From Hofstenia miamia (lineage: Eukaryota > Xenacoelomorpha > Acoela): DNA of 64,000 bases. Positions 36,601 through 46,900 of the stretch are shown in pieces (positions within the stretch are counted from its first letter, which is position 1; each line of letters opens with the position of its first letter). Position numbers and translations under genes: made by a program. The stretch is from assembly GCA_004352715.1 (NCBI GenBank), contig SCFE01000004.1, positions 785,146 through 849,145 of the forward strand, in the 5' to 3' direction. The notes under the pieces are model-generated. The model did not search any database and was not told the origin of the DNA. It saw nothing but the letters and a program-made list of their open reading frames with translations.

Positions 36601-38143
36601 TTATTTTGATAAATCTTGAAAATCTATTTCAAAATATATTCCGTTACAAATACGTTAAAACTTTATTTACGAAGCTATTTATTTAAAGAAGAATTAGGGC
36701 ACAAACTTGATATTTTCAACAGCCAATGAGAATAGAAACAACTTATAATACAGAGTATTTTATTAAGAATAAGCTTTGTTTTTGAGAATTTATAAAAATG
36801 TAATTTCATTAAAAATTAAGCTTAATCGATTATTGCAAGAATAACATTTGGAGAGAAGAACCAAATATAAAACAATGACAGCTTTGGCTGATAAACAATT
36901 CATCTTTATTTCTGTCTTAGCTTAATTGTCTCATTATTTTTTAAGTTAATATTAAGTTCATTATGGAAATGACTAAGGTTCAATGCGCTCATGCAATATT
37001 TGATTCTATAGGCGTATTCATTCTGATGGTTGTTAAAATATAGCCCCTACAGCTCAGAGATGGACATGTGCCGAAAATTTAGGTCCGAGCCTGGTCCAAG
37101 AAACTTTAGGCCCACAAATCCCGCCCGCTTCATTTAATTTAATGCAAACTCTGTCCATTTTCATAAAACTTGTTAAACAAATTTTTTTAATTTGTTGGTT
37201 TGCTCCACAAAAGTTTGGTATGATAAAGATAATTCTTATAAAATCTAAACTCTGAAATTGAAGATTCTATATTGAAATTTAGAAAAAATATATGATACTA
37301 ATGTAAAATCTCCAAAATATAATTTTATTTTTTTTTTTCAATTTTATGATTTTAACTTAGATAAAATTCAATGTATTTGCGTTCACTGTTACGGAATAGT
37401 CATTTTTTAAAATTCCTCACATTTTCCATTTCTTCGGCTCTAACCCGACCCATGTCCATCTCTGCCACCGCTCTAGTATGCGCATTTCTGATTCTTGAAT
37501 GTAAATGTGTGTGCACGAATGAATTAGGAATATAATATTTTTTGATTAAAAAATTAAGATTAATTGATTTTTCTAATTTTTTTGCAAATTTGTTAGGTTT
37601 GCATTAGAAATGTGACATTAAACTATAAATTTTAGTAGTTTTGCAAACTGATTTTTTCAGAGTTCACAAAGGATTTGTCAAATTTGAGGTTTTGGTGGTC
37701 AATTACATTCGCTAATAGGTCATATTACTGAAACTTCTAAATTTTTATACTGACTCATAAATATATCATGTATGTTTTTACAAGATATAAATAGTGTTAC
37801 GAAGTGTATTACTCTACTTTAACTTGGCTCCATTGGTTTAATGTGGAATGTATTCATGAAAAGTGAAAGGTCACGAGAGTTATATATTTTGTAAGTATAA
37901 TTTGAATATACGATCGTTTTAAACTTCGCTTAGTGGTCATTGTACACTATAAATGTTAACTAATTTACAATTTTAAGTTATTTAGCGTTAATTGTATTTT
38001 AGAATCACAACCAATTGCCAGATACTGTACCTGTACAAAATTCATCAGACGATGAATATGATATGTTGACCGATACCAATTCTTTAAATTTTCCTTCACA
38101 TGATCAAGCATCAAGATATCAGTTGTCTTATCGACCAAGGTGA
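27671..38143 (+). CDS. RETREG/FAM134-like ER-phagy receptor gene, eight exons
   Basis: Exons: 27671-27798, 28595-28716, 30888-30956 (or from 30885), 33491-33607, 34872-35021, 35212-35432, 35589-35666, 38003-38143. All introns are GT..AG, and the phases (2,1,1,1,1,0,0) join into one 341-codon frame ending at TGA 38141-38143. Residues ~28-75 and ~84-125 form two hydrophobic hairpin-like regions (RSALLFIFINLFYW, AISTVGLVLSLS, LKALLYIL, SAFIFSAFCYF), as in the reticulon-homology domain that bends ER membrane. The rest is a hydrophilic acidic tail. Near the end, SSDDEYDMLTDTN is a Y-x-x-L LIR motif after acidic residues, at the place where RETREG proteins bind Atg8/LC3. Length is somewhat short for the family (400-540). 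Exon joins are strongly supported; the family name is inference from architecture. The small exon 3 is least certain. Confidence 0.6.
28075..28205 (-). other. GC-richer coding-like patch in intron 1
   Basis: This stretch inside intron 1 has distinctly different composition. On the minus strand it shows a short open run (EEPDMEIEQMKTKIRHLQ) flanked by stops. It is probably a relic of a transposon or retrocopy; I cannot name it. Confidence 0.2.
30040..30274. mobile_element. Possible hAT-type MITE in intron 2
   Basis: The ends are imperfect inverted repeats: CAGAGATGGAATCGAACC at the left and CAGAAAGGAATCGGATCC on the complement of the right. CAG-type ends suit hAT elements. I could not find an 8-bp duplication (ttttaaaa left, aaatgaag right), so either the element is old or the ends are misplaced. 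Confidence 0.35.
31065..31290. repeat. (TA)n microsatellite interrupted by an assembly gap
   Basis: Pure TA repeats run into an N gap (31094-31259) from both sides within intron 3 of the RETREG-like gene. The true length is unknown. The repeat directly abuts the left end of the mariner-like element, whose TA target lies inside it. Confidence 0.9.
31291..32497 (-). mobile_element. Decayed mariner-like element in intron 3
   Basis: The inverted ends of about 27 bp are imperfect: TGGGGTGTTTCAAAACAGCG at the left and CAGGGTGTTTCAAAAAAGCG on the complement of the right. TA lies on both sides (31289-31290, 32498-32499). The minus strand, from about 32340 down to 31450, carries transposase pieces in shifting frames. 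These include GGRPSIISNTETIRQVV (linker after the helix-turn-helix), FILWSDGAHFYVHG (first catalytic Asp), VRVW, and a C-terminal LDVW-like block followed by KGELRDRIRSASQR. It is inactive, oriented against the host gene, and related to but clearly distinct from the intact element at 25581-26935. Confidence 0.85.
34531..34662. mobile_element. Small TA-flanked MITE in intron 4
   Basis: The two ends are inverted and similar over about 25 bp (18 matches by eye). The left carries agactacggttagcctatg and continues into tgattgg; the right complement carries ggctgcgtttggactacgtg and continues into attgg. TA lies on each side (34529-34530, 34663-34664). There is no coding capacity at 132 bp. Hairpin-forming elements of this kind are typical of Tc1/mariner- or PIF-type MITEs. 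Confidence 0.5.
35920..35944. repeat. (TA)n microsatellite in intron 7
   Basis: About twelve TA units follow tattggtgaa. A similar run of TA lies in intron 4 at about 33630-33652. Confidence 0.85.
37055..37464. mobile_element. hAT-type MITE in intron 7, 410 bp
   Basis: The ends are inverted copies of CAGAGATGGACATG (left 37055-37068; the complement of the right end matches 14 of 14). They are flanked by a degenerate 8-bp duplication, ctacagct and ccaccgct (6 of 8). The CAGAG-type end and 8-bp target duplication are hAT hallmarks. The interior is AT-rich and non-coding. The host gene seems to tolerate it inside its last intron. Confidence 0.72.
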
Positions 38144-38448
38144 TTTTTGTAAAAAGACTGTTAGTTGCGATTTAGTTTTTTGTATTTTCGAGTAAAAGTT
38201 AAACATTTGTTGAAACCATATATTAGCTAGCAGCGTTTCATTTTCAAACCTTTGAAGATTTCTGTTCATTAATCGAAATCACTAAAAAAGTTTGAGAAAA
38301 TTACAAATTATCTTATAACAAATATTAGTTAATAAATCAGAGGTTCCTCAATGATTGAAATCTCGTCTAATATTGAAATTATCATTTTTTCAATAAAAAC
38401 ATAATTTATGATGCCAAATATATTTCAAATTTTCATAAATATTGTGAG
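38144..38448. other. 3' flank of RETREG-like gene
   Basis: AT-rich presumed 3' UTR and downstream region (aataaaaa at about 38393). No motif recognised. Confidence 0.35.
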
Positions 38449-38788
38449 CAGACCTGGAAGTGGGTCATACTTTTTTTACCCGATCCTACTTTCTAAGTTT
38501 GCTCCGATTGCACTTAAACAAACAAAAGTGTGTCTTCACACAACTAGCTAGACAATAGTTGGGAAAATATATGCTTTGCTATGCAGTGGTTGTCATGCGA
38601 CACAACAGTTACATGTAAAACATCCTTCAAATGTTCAATGTAGCATTAAAACCTATACATGTAATCAGCAGTTAATGTCAACTTTATTGATTAACCCGAA
38701 ATTACCCTATTAAAAAACCCTCAGAGCCAACCTTGATTCGACAAAATTTGACCCGACCCACAGTCAGGTCAACCTGTTTCCGCACCTG
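38449..38788. mobile_element. hAT-type MITE with perfect 8-bp duplication, 340 bp
   Basis: Flanked on both sides by attgtgag (38441-38448 and 38789-38796), an exact 8-bp target duplication. The element starts CAGACCTGGAAGTGGGT and ends with the complement of CAGGTGCGGAAACAGGT, a loosely matched inverted pair starting with CAG. There are internal cccgaccc and acccgatcc patches similar to those in the 37055-37464 element. There is no coding capacity. The intact duplication shows a younger insertion than its intronic relative. Confidence 0.82.
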
Positions 38789-39005
38789 ATTGTGAGTTAA
38801 GCATATCCAATTATTATTGCAAATTTTATAAGTAACCAAAAAGCAAAACAACTGTTTACAGGTGAACGGTGCTGGGTTAAAAAACATAGGACTTATGATT
38901 TTATAGCAGGTTTCGGAATCAGGGGTGGGTGGCTAGCATAATTGGCTACCAATACCCGTCCGCGATTTATTTTACCTTACCCATAGCCGCCAGTACAATT
39001 GATAA

Positions 39006-40758
39006 TTATAGCCGTACCCACGTTATATGTATACATAATAGGCAGTCATGGTCAAGACTAAGGCTACAGAATGTCTTCGTTTTCAACTTCAGTACTAAAT
39101 AAAGATGAAAAAATGTGTGATGTATTCTTGAACAAAATATATAGCAATAATATAATGAATCTTAATGTGAATTTCCATGAATTGCCAAGTTCATTTACAT
39201 AAGAAGGTAACAAACAAACTCGCTTTCTAGTACTGTATTGCTTGCACTACTGGTTGGTATTTAGACTAATTGTGAGTAGCGGAATGCACGTGCAATCATT
39301 GATAGAAGTGGGAAATTGAGACGTAGATGAAGGAATATCCACAGTAATTAATTAACAGTGAGTTTGGTCTGTTAAAACAACTCAACTGAACCGAATATGT
39401 AGGATTGCTTGCATACAGTACTTAAAAATATGTATAAGCATCAATCAGAAAGATGCAAGACTCGACTCGTGAACAGGATGTAGTTTTTCTTTACCCATAC
39501 CTGCACAGCCCTATTCGGAAAGGTGAAAACAGCTTGTCTAGGAGACTATAATAATGGCTCATTCAGAATTTACTATCATAGTAATATACATAGACTAATT
39601 GAATGACAAAAATATGAACACTCAATTTGTGTCTGAAAATTATAGATGAAACTGATTTTCATTACACTAGTTTTTATTGAAAAAGTTTAAATAATAAACT
39701 TTTATTTTAAAACAGATATAAACATCCATTCAAATTATAAAAATACTAGATTTTCATTCCACGAAGGAGCCGATATGGAATAGACAAAGTTCTCGTTCAG
39801 TTGGTTTTGATTACTCCAGGGAGCCTCCCACGTAGTCGATCATCTCCATGACATGAGCGTTGAGGCAGAATAATTTTTTTTNTTATAGCCGTACCCACGT
39901 TATATGTATACATAATAGGCAGTCATGGTCAAGACTAAGGCTACAGAATGTCTTCGTTTTCAACTTCAGTACTAAATAAAGATGAAAAAATGTGTGATGT
40001 ATTCTTGAACAAAATATATAGCAATAATATAATGAATCTTAATGTGAATTTCCATGAATTGCCAAGTTCATTTACATAAGAAGGTAACAAACAAACTCGC
40101 TTTCTAGTACTGTATTGCTTGCACTACTGGTTGGTATTTAGACTAATTGTGAGTAGCGGAATGCACGTGCAATCATTGATAGAAGTGGGAAATTGAGACG
40201 TAGATGAAGGAATATCCACAGTAATTAATTAACAGTGAGTTTGGTCTGTTAAAACAACTCAACTGAACCGAATATGTAGGATTGCTTGCATACAGTACTT
40301 AAAAATATGTATAAGCATCAATCAGAAAGATGCAAGACTCGACTCGTGAACAGGATGTAGTTTTTCTTTACCCATACCTGCACAGCCCTATTCGGAAAGG
40401 TGAAAACAGCTTGTCTAGGAGACTATAATAATGGCTCATTCAGAATTTACTATCATAGTAATATACATAGACTAATTGAATGACAAAAATATGAACACTC
40501 AATTTGTGTCTGAAAATTATAGATGAAACTGATTTTCATTACACTAGTTTTTATTGAAAAAGTTTAAATAATAAACTTTTATTTTAAAACAGATATAAAC
40601 ATCCATTCAAATTATAAAAATACTAGATTTTCATTCCACGAAGGAGCCGATATGGAATAGACAAAGTTCTCGTTCAGTTGGTTTTGATTACTCCAGGGAG
40701 CCTCCCACGTAGTCGATCATCTCCATGACATGAGCGTTGAGGCAGAATAATTTTTTTT
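39006..40758. repeat. 876-bp exact duplication joined by a single N
   Basis: Bases 39006-39881 recur at 39883-40758 without a visible difference, separated only by one N at 39882. Each copy starts ttatagccgtaccc and ends gaggcagaataatttttttt. After the second copy the sequence continues into aatatttcataattg. This is what an unmerged overlap between two contigs looks like. I see no gene in the unit. Confidence 0.93.
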
Positions 40759-40789
40759 AATATTTCATAATTGACATAATATCGCGCCC

Positions 40790-41267
40790 ATAGGGCATTG
40801 ATATAAATAAAAAGTCATCTACACATAGTCAATTGATTTAGAACATAAAATTCTGCAATTTTTGACAACACAGTAACCACAGAGCGGCTTTAAACTGTTC
40901 CAAGGTATTGCATACATGTAGCGGAATTTTTAAAAAATTGAGAAGTTTAACAGCAGCCATAAATGGGGATTTATTCATAAAGCGCGATGTTGGGTACAGG
41001 ACACCTGGGAGTGACAAAGTGGGATAACGCGTCTGTCTGGTAGACCTAACCTCGGGTCTAAATGGACGTAATGAATATGGAGCCAGGTAATTTCAAAGTT
41101 TATATCCGATGCAGGCCAAAGCAAAGTTGCGCCTAGTTCGTAGCAGTAGTAGATCCAAATCTGCATATTCAACGAGTGAGACTGGATGCCAATAATGAAG
41201 ACCCAATATAATCCTGATTACACGTCGTTGAAGTCTTTCTAGTTTTCTTCTAGACTTTTTGGCAGAG
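40790..41267 (-). pseudogene. Non-LTR element 3' part, cut by the gypsy LTR
   Basis: From 41267 leftward the minus strand reads SAKKSRRKLERLQRRVIRII and then HYWHPVSLVEYADLDLLLLR, the C-terminal 'le.iQ+r..r.i' region of a LINE RT protein, with one frame change. A non-coding 3' UTR follows and may reach the T-run at about 40751. The open frame is severed exactly where the gypsy LTR starts (41268), so the LTR element inserted into it. Confidence 0.6.
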
Positions 41268-42132
41268 TGTAACATAATCGTAATCTNNNNNNNNNNNNNN
41301 NNNNNNNNNNNNNNNNNNNNNNNNNNNNNNNNNNNNNNNNNNNNNNNNNNNNNNNNNNNNNNNNNNNNNNNNNNNNNNNNNNNNNNNNNNNNNNNNNNNN
41401 NNNNNNNNNNNNNNNNNNNNNNNNNNNNNNNNNNNNNNNNNNNNNNNNNNNNNNNNNNNNNNNNNNNNNNNNNNNNNNNNNNNNNNNNNNNNTTGGATGT
41501 TGTTTATTACGTATGATTCCTAGTAGACTGACGGACTATCAATTCATCTCTTTCCCCATGACCGTATTGATTGTTCACATGTACTCTAGGCCAGCATGTA
41601 ATTATTTATATGTAAGGTTATTATATGTACGAACTCATAACAAGCTAATGCATCACGGTTGCGAGATTCCTTTATTAGACAAACTAATTGATAACAAGAA
41701 CAATCAATACAATAAATTCGTAAGGTATCACACAGTATCACCATTATATTCACGCACACTATTCCATTACACTGAGTCATCTAAGTTGTGGTTGGTGTCT
41801 CTATCGATGTGCCAGTATCGCATGGAAATACTCGTTATAGCGTAATTCTTCAATTCCTCTTTTGTGCTTTGTTGCAGGTCGGGTAAGCGTACCCTGTACT
41901 TTGTACCCTCTGTCTCGTGTCTTGGATCTAAAATATCGGTCGTTAGTTTCGTATCAATATCAGTTGATCAGATAATAATATAATTATTTAATGGCTAAAC
42001 AAAAGAACAGAAAGAAGAGAGATGGAGAATGGAGTCTGTCACCTACCATACTCTTAGAGGAGGAAATAATTGTTATAGCAGCTCCTAAATTAGTCTAATA
42101 ATTAGCAGTATGAAGGTTGGCGAGATTCTACA
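41268..42132 (+). repeat. Left (5') LTR of gypsy element
   Basis: Starts tgtaacataatcgtaatct and ends cgagattctaca, giving the TG..CA ends of an LTR. It is interrupted by an N gap (41287-41492), so its true length is unknown; the other LTR is about 1.4 kb. It contains the element's promoter and R region, which I cannot locate precisely. Confidence 0.9.
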
Positions 42133-42148
42133 TGGCGACCGTGACAGG
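42133..42148 (+). promoter_or_regulatory. Primer binding site, tRNA-Arg type
   Basis: TGGCGACCGTGACAGG directly follows the LTR end. It is the complement of a tRNA 3' end, ..CCTGTCACGGTCGCCA, which I recall as tRNA-Arg(UCG) of insects. It primes minus-strand DNA synthesis. The same site, with one change, follows the LTR of the minus-strand relative at 58694-58709. Confidence 0.85.
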
Positions 42149-42372
42149 CGCTCGACAGCGCAAAGGAAGATTCAGGAGAAGAATTGTTTTTTTTTGAATC
42201 GCCTGAATTGGAGGAAAACCGAAAAGGATTGGAAAACTGGAATTAGTGAAAACCATCAAAGATACCTAGCTAGAAAAAGGAAAAAACAACGAACACTTGA
42301 CACCTTACCAGAGCTTCTAATTAATGGAAAAAGTGAACAACCAGAAGAATACCCCAAGCTAAAGAAGGAAAA

Positions 42373-43986
42373 ATGGTTAATTCAAAAAGAAAACCGAAAA
42401 CTAAAGCAAGAACCCAGAAAACTCCTCAAATGAGGAACACACCCGAGAACCCAGACGTAAATGTGTCCCTAGCTGAAAGCGAACAGTCCCCAACTGAGCA
42501 AATACTTCAACCAGCAGAGTTGACTAATGAGCTAACGACAATTCAATTAATGGAAGTAATTGAAAACAATACGAAAGAAAGGCAACAATTGACAAAACAG
42601 ATTGAAAAATTAATCGAAAGGGTAAGAGAGGTTGAAATAAAACACGCCGAAAAAGAGAGGCTAATAGATGAAATCAAGGAAGACACAAGTCTCCGACTAA
42701 CCGAACAGAGAAATTTGTTCCAAAACCAAATCGAACAGTTAACGGAGGTAAACAAGGAAATAAAACTACAAAGTGACCATCTACAAAAGATGATAACGGA
42801 GTTACACGAAGAAAATGTTAATCTACGAGAAGAAAATATAGTAAAACAATTAGAAATTGACAATCTGAAGGACGAACTAAGACTAATTGAGTTGAAAAAA
42901 AGCGAAGTAACGACAATAGAGAATGTGGTAGTGGAAAAACCGCAGGAATTAAACACAGCGGTACCACAGGATGAGCTGATAATGGATGATTACAAAACAG
43001 CACAAAACGAAGAAGAGTTTATAAAAAAGTTAGTACAAAATGTGACAAAACAAGTAAAGTTGAATTGTGAAAAAACGATCGAAAGTAAACCAATCTTTAA
43101 GGAGACAATATTATCGGAAGAGGACGATAATGATACGTCAGTATGCAAAGCGGTGTTACCAAAATTCACTGGAAGAGTGGATAATTACTCACCGACATTT
43201 AATGAATGGCTGGAGATTTTTGAGATGAGTATGAAGGAGAGAAAAGTAACGCAACAAAGAGCGGCAGCAAGATTCCCGCTATATTTAACAGGAGCGGCGT
43301 ATCAACATTACTTAGTATTGGATACCCAAACAAAAATGGACTACAGAAAATTAATAGGGGAATACCAGCAGTACTATGATGATGAGAGCTTTAAAAGCCA
43401 ATATCGGATGTTGCTAAATGGAATGAAAATGAATACGAGGGATGACTTATGAAATTACATGTCTCAAGTGGAAAGATTGCTAAAACTTAGTTCGAGAGAA
43501 CAGCGATATTCAAAATATGACTTGTTTGCACATATCAGTAAAGGATTGCCAGAGGCAATTCGAACACAATTTCAAATTAAATGTGACGCAGACGATTCGC
43601 TAGATAGAATGATTAGGAAAGGACTTGCAATACAAATAACAATGGAGAGTAACGCAAGAATCAATGAGAAATCGACGATTGGAAAACCGATAGTAAATCG
43701 AATGACCCCGATGTTCACTAAACCAGTGAATAAACAGGTAACTAAAAAATCAGGAGAAGATCTAGTAAAGATCAAGTTGAAAGATGGCACAATAAAGCAA
43801 ATAAAAAGAAAAGACCTGAAATGCCAAATGTGTGGTAACAAGGGGCACACAAAGAAATTCTGCAAAAGACAAATAAATTGGATAGAGGAGGAAGACGCAT
43901 ACTTTGACGAAGAAGACTTAATAGAAAATGAAGAAGAACAAGAAGAAGAAGAAATAGAGTTGACGGAGATGGAAAATTTAAACTAG
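42373..43986 (+). pseudogene. gag: gag, one in-frame stop
   Basis: Encodes the particle protein. The start at ATG 42373 is supported because a deletion derivative (ATG at 58474, minus) keeps the same N-terminus. Residues ~30-190 are rich in Glu/Lys/Leu and predict a long coiled coil. The capsid-like core follows (KFTGRVDNYSPTFNEWLEIF, RFPLYLTGAAYQHYLVL). Near 43820-43870 is one zinc knuckle, CQMCGNKGHTKKFC (C-x2-C-x4-H-x4-C), for RNA binding, then a very acidic tail. A TGA at 43450-43452 interrupts the frame in the capsid region (CGA to TGA likely). Total is 537 codons. The frame ends with TAG at 43984 right after a slippery sequence that leads into pol. Confidence 0.85.
43974..43983 (+). promoter_or_regulatory. 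Probable -1 ribosomal frameshift site (gag to pol)
   Basis: AAATTTAAAC contains two overlapping slippery heptamers in the gag frame, A AAT TTA and T TTA AAC, immediately before the gag TAG. Slipping back one base enters the pol frame, which is open from 43983 to 47903. A small stem (GGAG..CTCC, 43989-44002) follows after five bases. The weak hairpin is the only soft point. Confidence 0.75.
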
Positions 43987-46900
43987 AAGGAGCGCCGTCT
44001 CCGACAAAACGAGCACCCGTACTGATAGTTACTGACCTGCTGAAAACGAACACAATAACAGTTGTGATCAATGGCGTAATGGTAAATGCAACAGTGGATA
44101 CGGGAGCAGTAATATCAATAATAACAGACGAATGCGCCGCAAAAGTCGGTTTTCAAAGAAAAGAATTGAATAATGAGAAAAATAGACTTATAAATGCTTC
44201 TGGAGACTATATAGACGTAAAAGGAAAATTGGAAAAGATACCAATAAGGTTAGCCAATGCCACATTTTTTCAAACGTTCACAGTAATTGACACCAAGAAA
44301 AATCAACTGCCATATGAAATAATATTGGGAAATGATTTCTTAGCTGATAACAAGTGTATCATTGATTACAAAAAAAAGACAATCACAGTACAGGAAGAAG
44401 TGATAACAACTTACAAAGACAAAGAGGCAAACGATACCATAATATTTAAGATAACACAGGATGTGAAGATACTGCCAAACAATTGGAAAATGTGCGAGAT
44501 AGAGACGGAAGAAGCAGTAAATATGGAAACAATGATATACAGTCAGACTGGCATAAACACAAAAAGGGTATCAATCCCATCAAGCCTGTGTACAGTCAAA
44601 GAAGGGAAAGGATGGATACCACTGTTAAATGCAACGAATCACGTAGTCAATATAAGTAAAGAAAAACTAATCATAAAAGGGAGAAGAGTGAAGACTGAAA
44701 AACAAATGGTTGACAAAGTTATTAATATTGTAACTGACGAAGAAACGCAAACATTTCAGATACCGGAAATTAAAGATGAACAATATCAACACCTTGATGA
44801 AAAAGAAAGACAAGCATTGATAAAAATTCTGAAGAAACACAATAAGATATTTAATTTTGGCGAGATAAGTGTAGGAAAAGCTATTGGTGAAACACATAAA
44901 ATTATTACTACAACGGATGAGCCGATAAGACTGCCCTGCAGAAGGGTGCCAGAGAATTTAAAAGAGAATTACAATACGATTTTGAATGAGTTGATAGACA
45001 ACAAGATTATAAGGCCGAGTGAAAGTCCCTATGCGTCACCAACGGTGTTCGTCAAACAGGGTGACAAGTATAGGCTTTGCATAGACTTTAGAAAGCTGAA
45101 TGATGTGACAAAAAAGGACGCGTACCCATTACCTAGGATCGATGATATGATTTACGAGGCAACAAAAAACAAATACTTCACATGCATCGATCTTTGCAAA
45201 GCCTATTGGCAAGTTCCAATGGAACCAAAAGACATCGAGAAGACAGCATTTATAACGCCATACGGTTTATTCGAATGGATGTACATGGCATTCGGACTTT
45301 GCAATGCACCGGCGACTTTTCAACGCTATGTCACAAAAGTTCTTAAACAAGATAATAAGAAAATGGATGAAGGAGTATGTGCTTACATAGACGACATACT
45401 AGTGGCAAGCAATACCATAGAGGAACATTTAGCGAAATTAGATAAAACATTAACGATTTTGTACAACGCCGGACTACGTGTTAATGGAAAAAAATGTGAA
45501 ATCTTGAAAACAGAAGTAGTTTTTTTGGGAAGGCAAATACAAAAAGGGAAGATCAAAATGAAGAACAACGCAAAAGAGATGATCCTTAACATTAAGAGTC
45601 CGAAGACTAAAAAAGATATACAAAGGATAATGGGCTTCATTAACTATTACGGGTCATTTATACCGAACATTGCTCAAAAAACGAATAAAATTACAACATT
45701 GCTAAAAAAGTCAAAACCATTTGAATGGTCTTGGAAAGAGGAAGAACAACTAGAGAACATAAAGAATGAACTTGCAAAAATGCCGTCATTGAATACACCT
45801 GATTATCAGGAGGAGTTCATTTTGGATTGCGATGCAAGCACAGTGGCAATAGGAGCGTGTTTGGGTCAAATGAAAGATGGGAAGGAAGTCCCTATACAGT
45901 TTTTTAGCAGAAGATTAAAACCTAGTGAAGAAAATTATGGCTCGACGAAATTAGAGATGCTTGCCTTAGTGGAAAGTATTAAGAAATTTCGATACTTCTT
46001 AATCGGACAAAAGTTTAAGGTGAGAACAGATAATAGTGGTCTGGCGTGGTTGAAGAAGTTCTCTGGTGATAAGTCTTCGATCGTATCACGGTGGATAGAA
46101 TATTTAAATGAATTCAGATTCACGATAGAGCACAGGAAAGGTAATTTACATAAGAATGCGGATTTTTGGACAGCTCTACCAGAATATCAAAGAGATATTG
46201 AAAAACAGGAAGGAGAGAAGAAAAGATTTGACTTTTTACCTCACAATGATTATAAGGAATTACCAGAAATCAATGCCGATAAGAAAGGACAAGCGATAAT
46301 GCCAATCGTGATAAAAGAAGAAATCGAAGAGAGTGAAATCATCCAAAAGCAAAAAACGGATATGATATTGGCAGAGATAAGAAATAAAATCGCGAATGCG
46401 GACGAACAATTAAGTAAACAAGCGAATAGCTACTACCAGAGGTATACATGGAAAATTAATGACAATGGACTACTGTATGTAAGTGGAAAAGTTTTAAGAA
46501 TAGCAATCCCAGAGTATTATAAGAGGGAGCTAGTGAAGAAAATACATGAAAAAGGTCACATTGGAATCCTACAAACAGAGCAAACATTTAATACAAGATT
46601 TATAACAACAGGGATACGAAAAGTTGTAGAGGATGTCATTAACAAGTGCACGACATGTTTACTAAACAATAAAAGCCATTTCCCGCAACAGACAGCGCCG
46701 TTAGAAAAAATTACATCAACCGCACCAAATCAGATAGTACATGTGGATTTGGAAAAATTGTCGCAGGATGATGAAGGGTATCAATATATCTTAGTAATAG
46801 TAGATAATTTTACGAAATACGCTAGGATGATCCCTCTAGACTCGACAACTGCAAAGAATGTAGCAGAAAAAATAATGAAAGAGTGGATATTGAAATTTGG

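Noticed and set aside
41513-41845. Open frames within the LTRs (also at 51926-52339)
   Set aside because: They lie wholly inside LTR sequence and are best seen as chance open frames in a repeated non-coding region, though the peptide similarity is useful to show LTR homology.
42110-42433. Open frame overlapping the LTR end and primer site
   Set aside because: It covers the primer site and overlaps gag in another frame; the conserved start in the derivative supports gag at 42373 instead.
42543-42956. Long antisense frames across gag, pol and ORF3 (for example 48747-49160, 50238-50663)
   Set aside because: Shadows of A-rich coding sequence on the other strand; no family motif.
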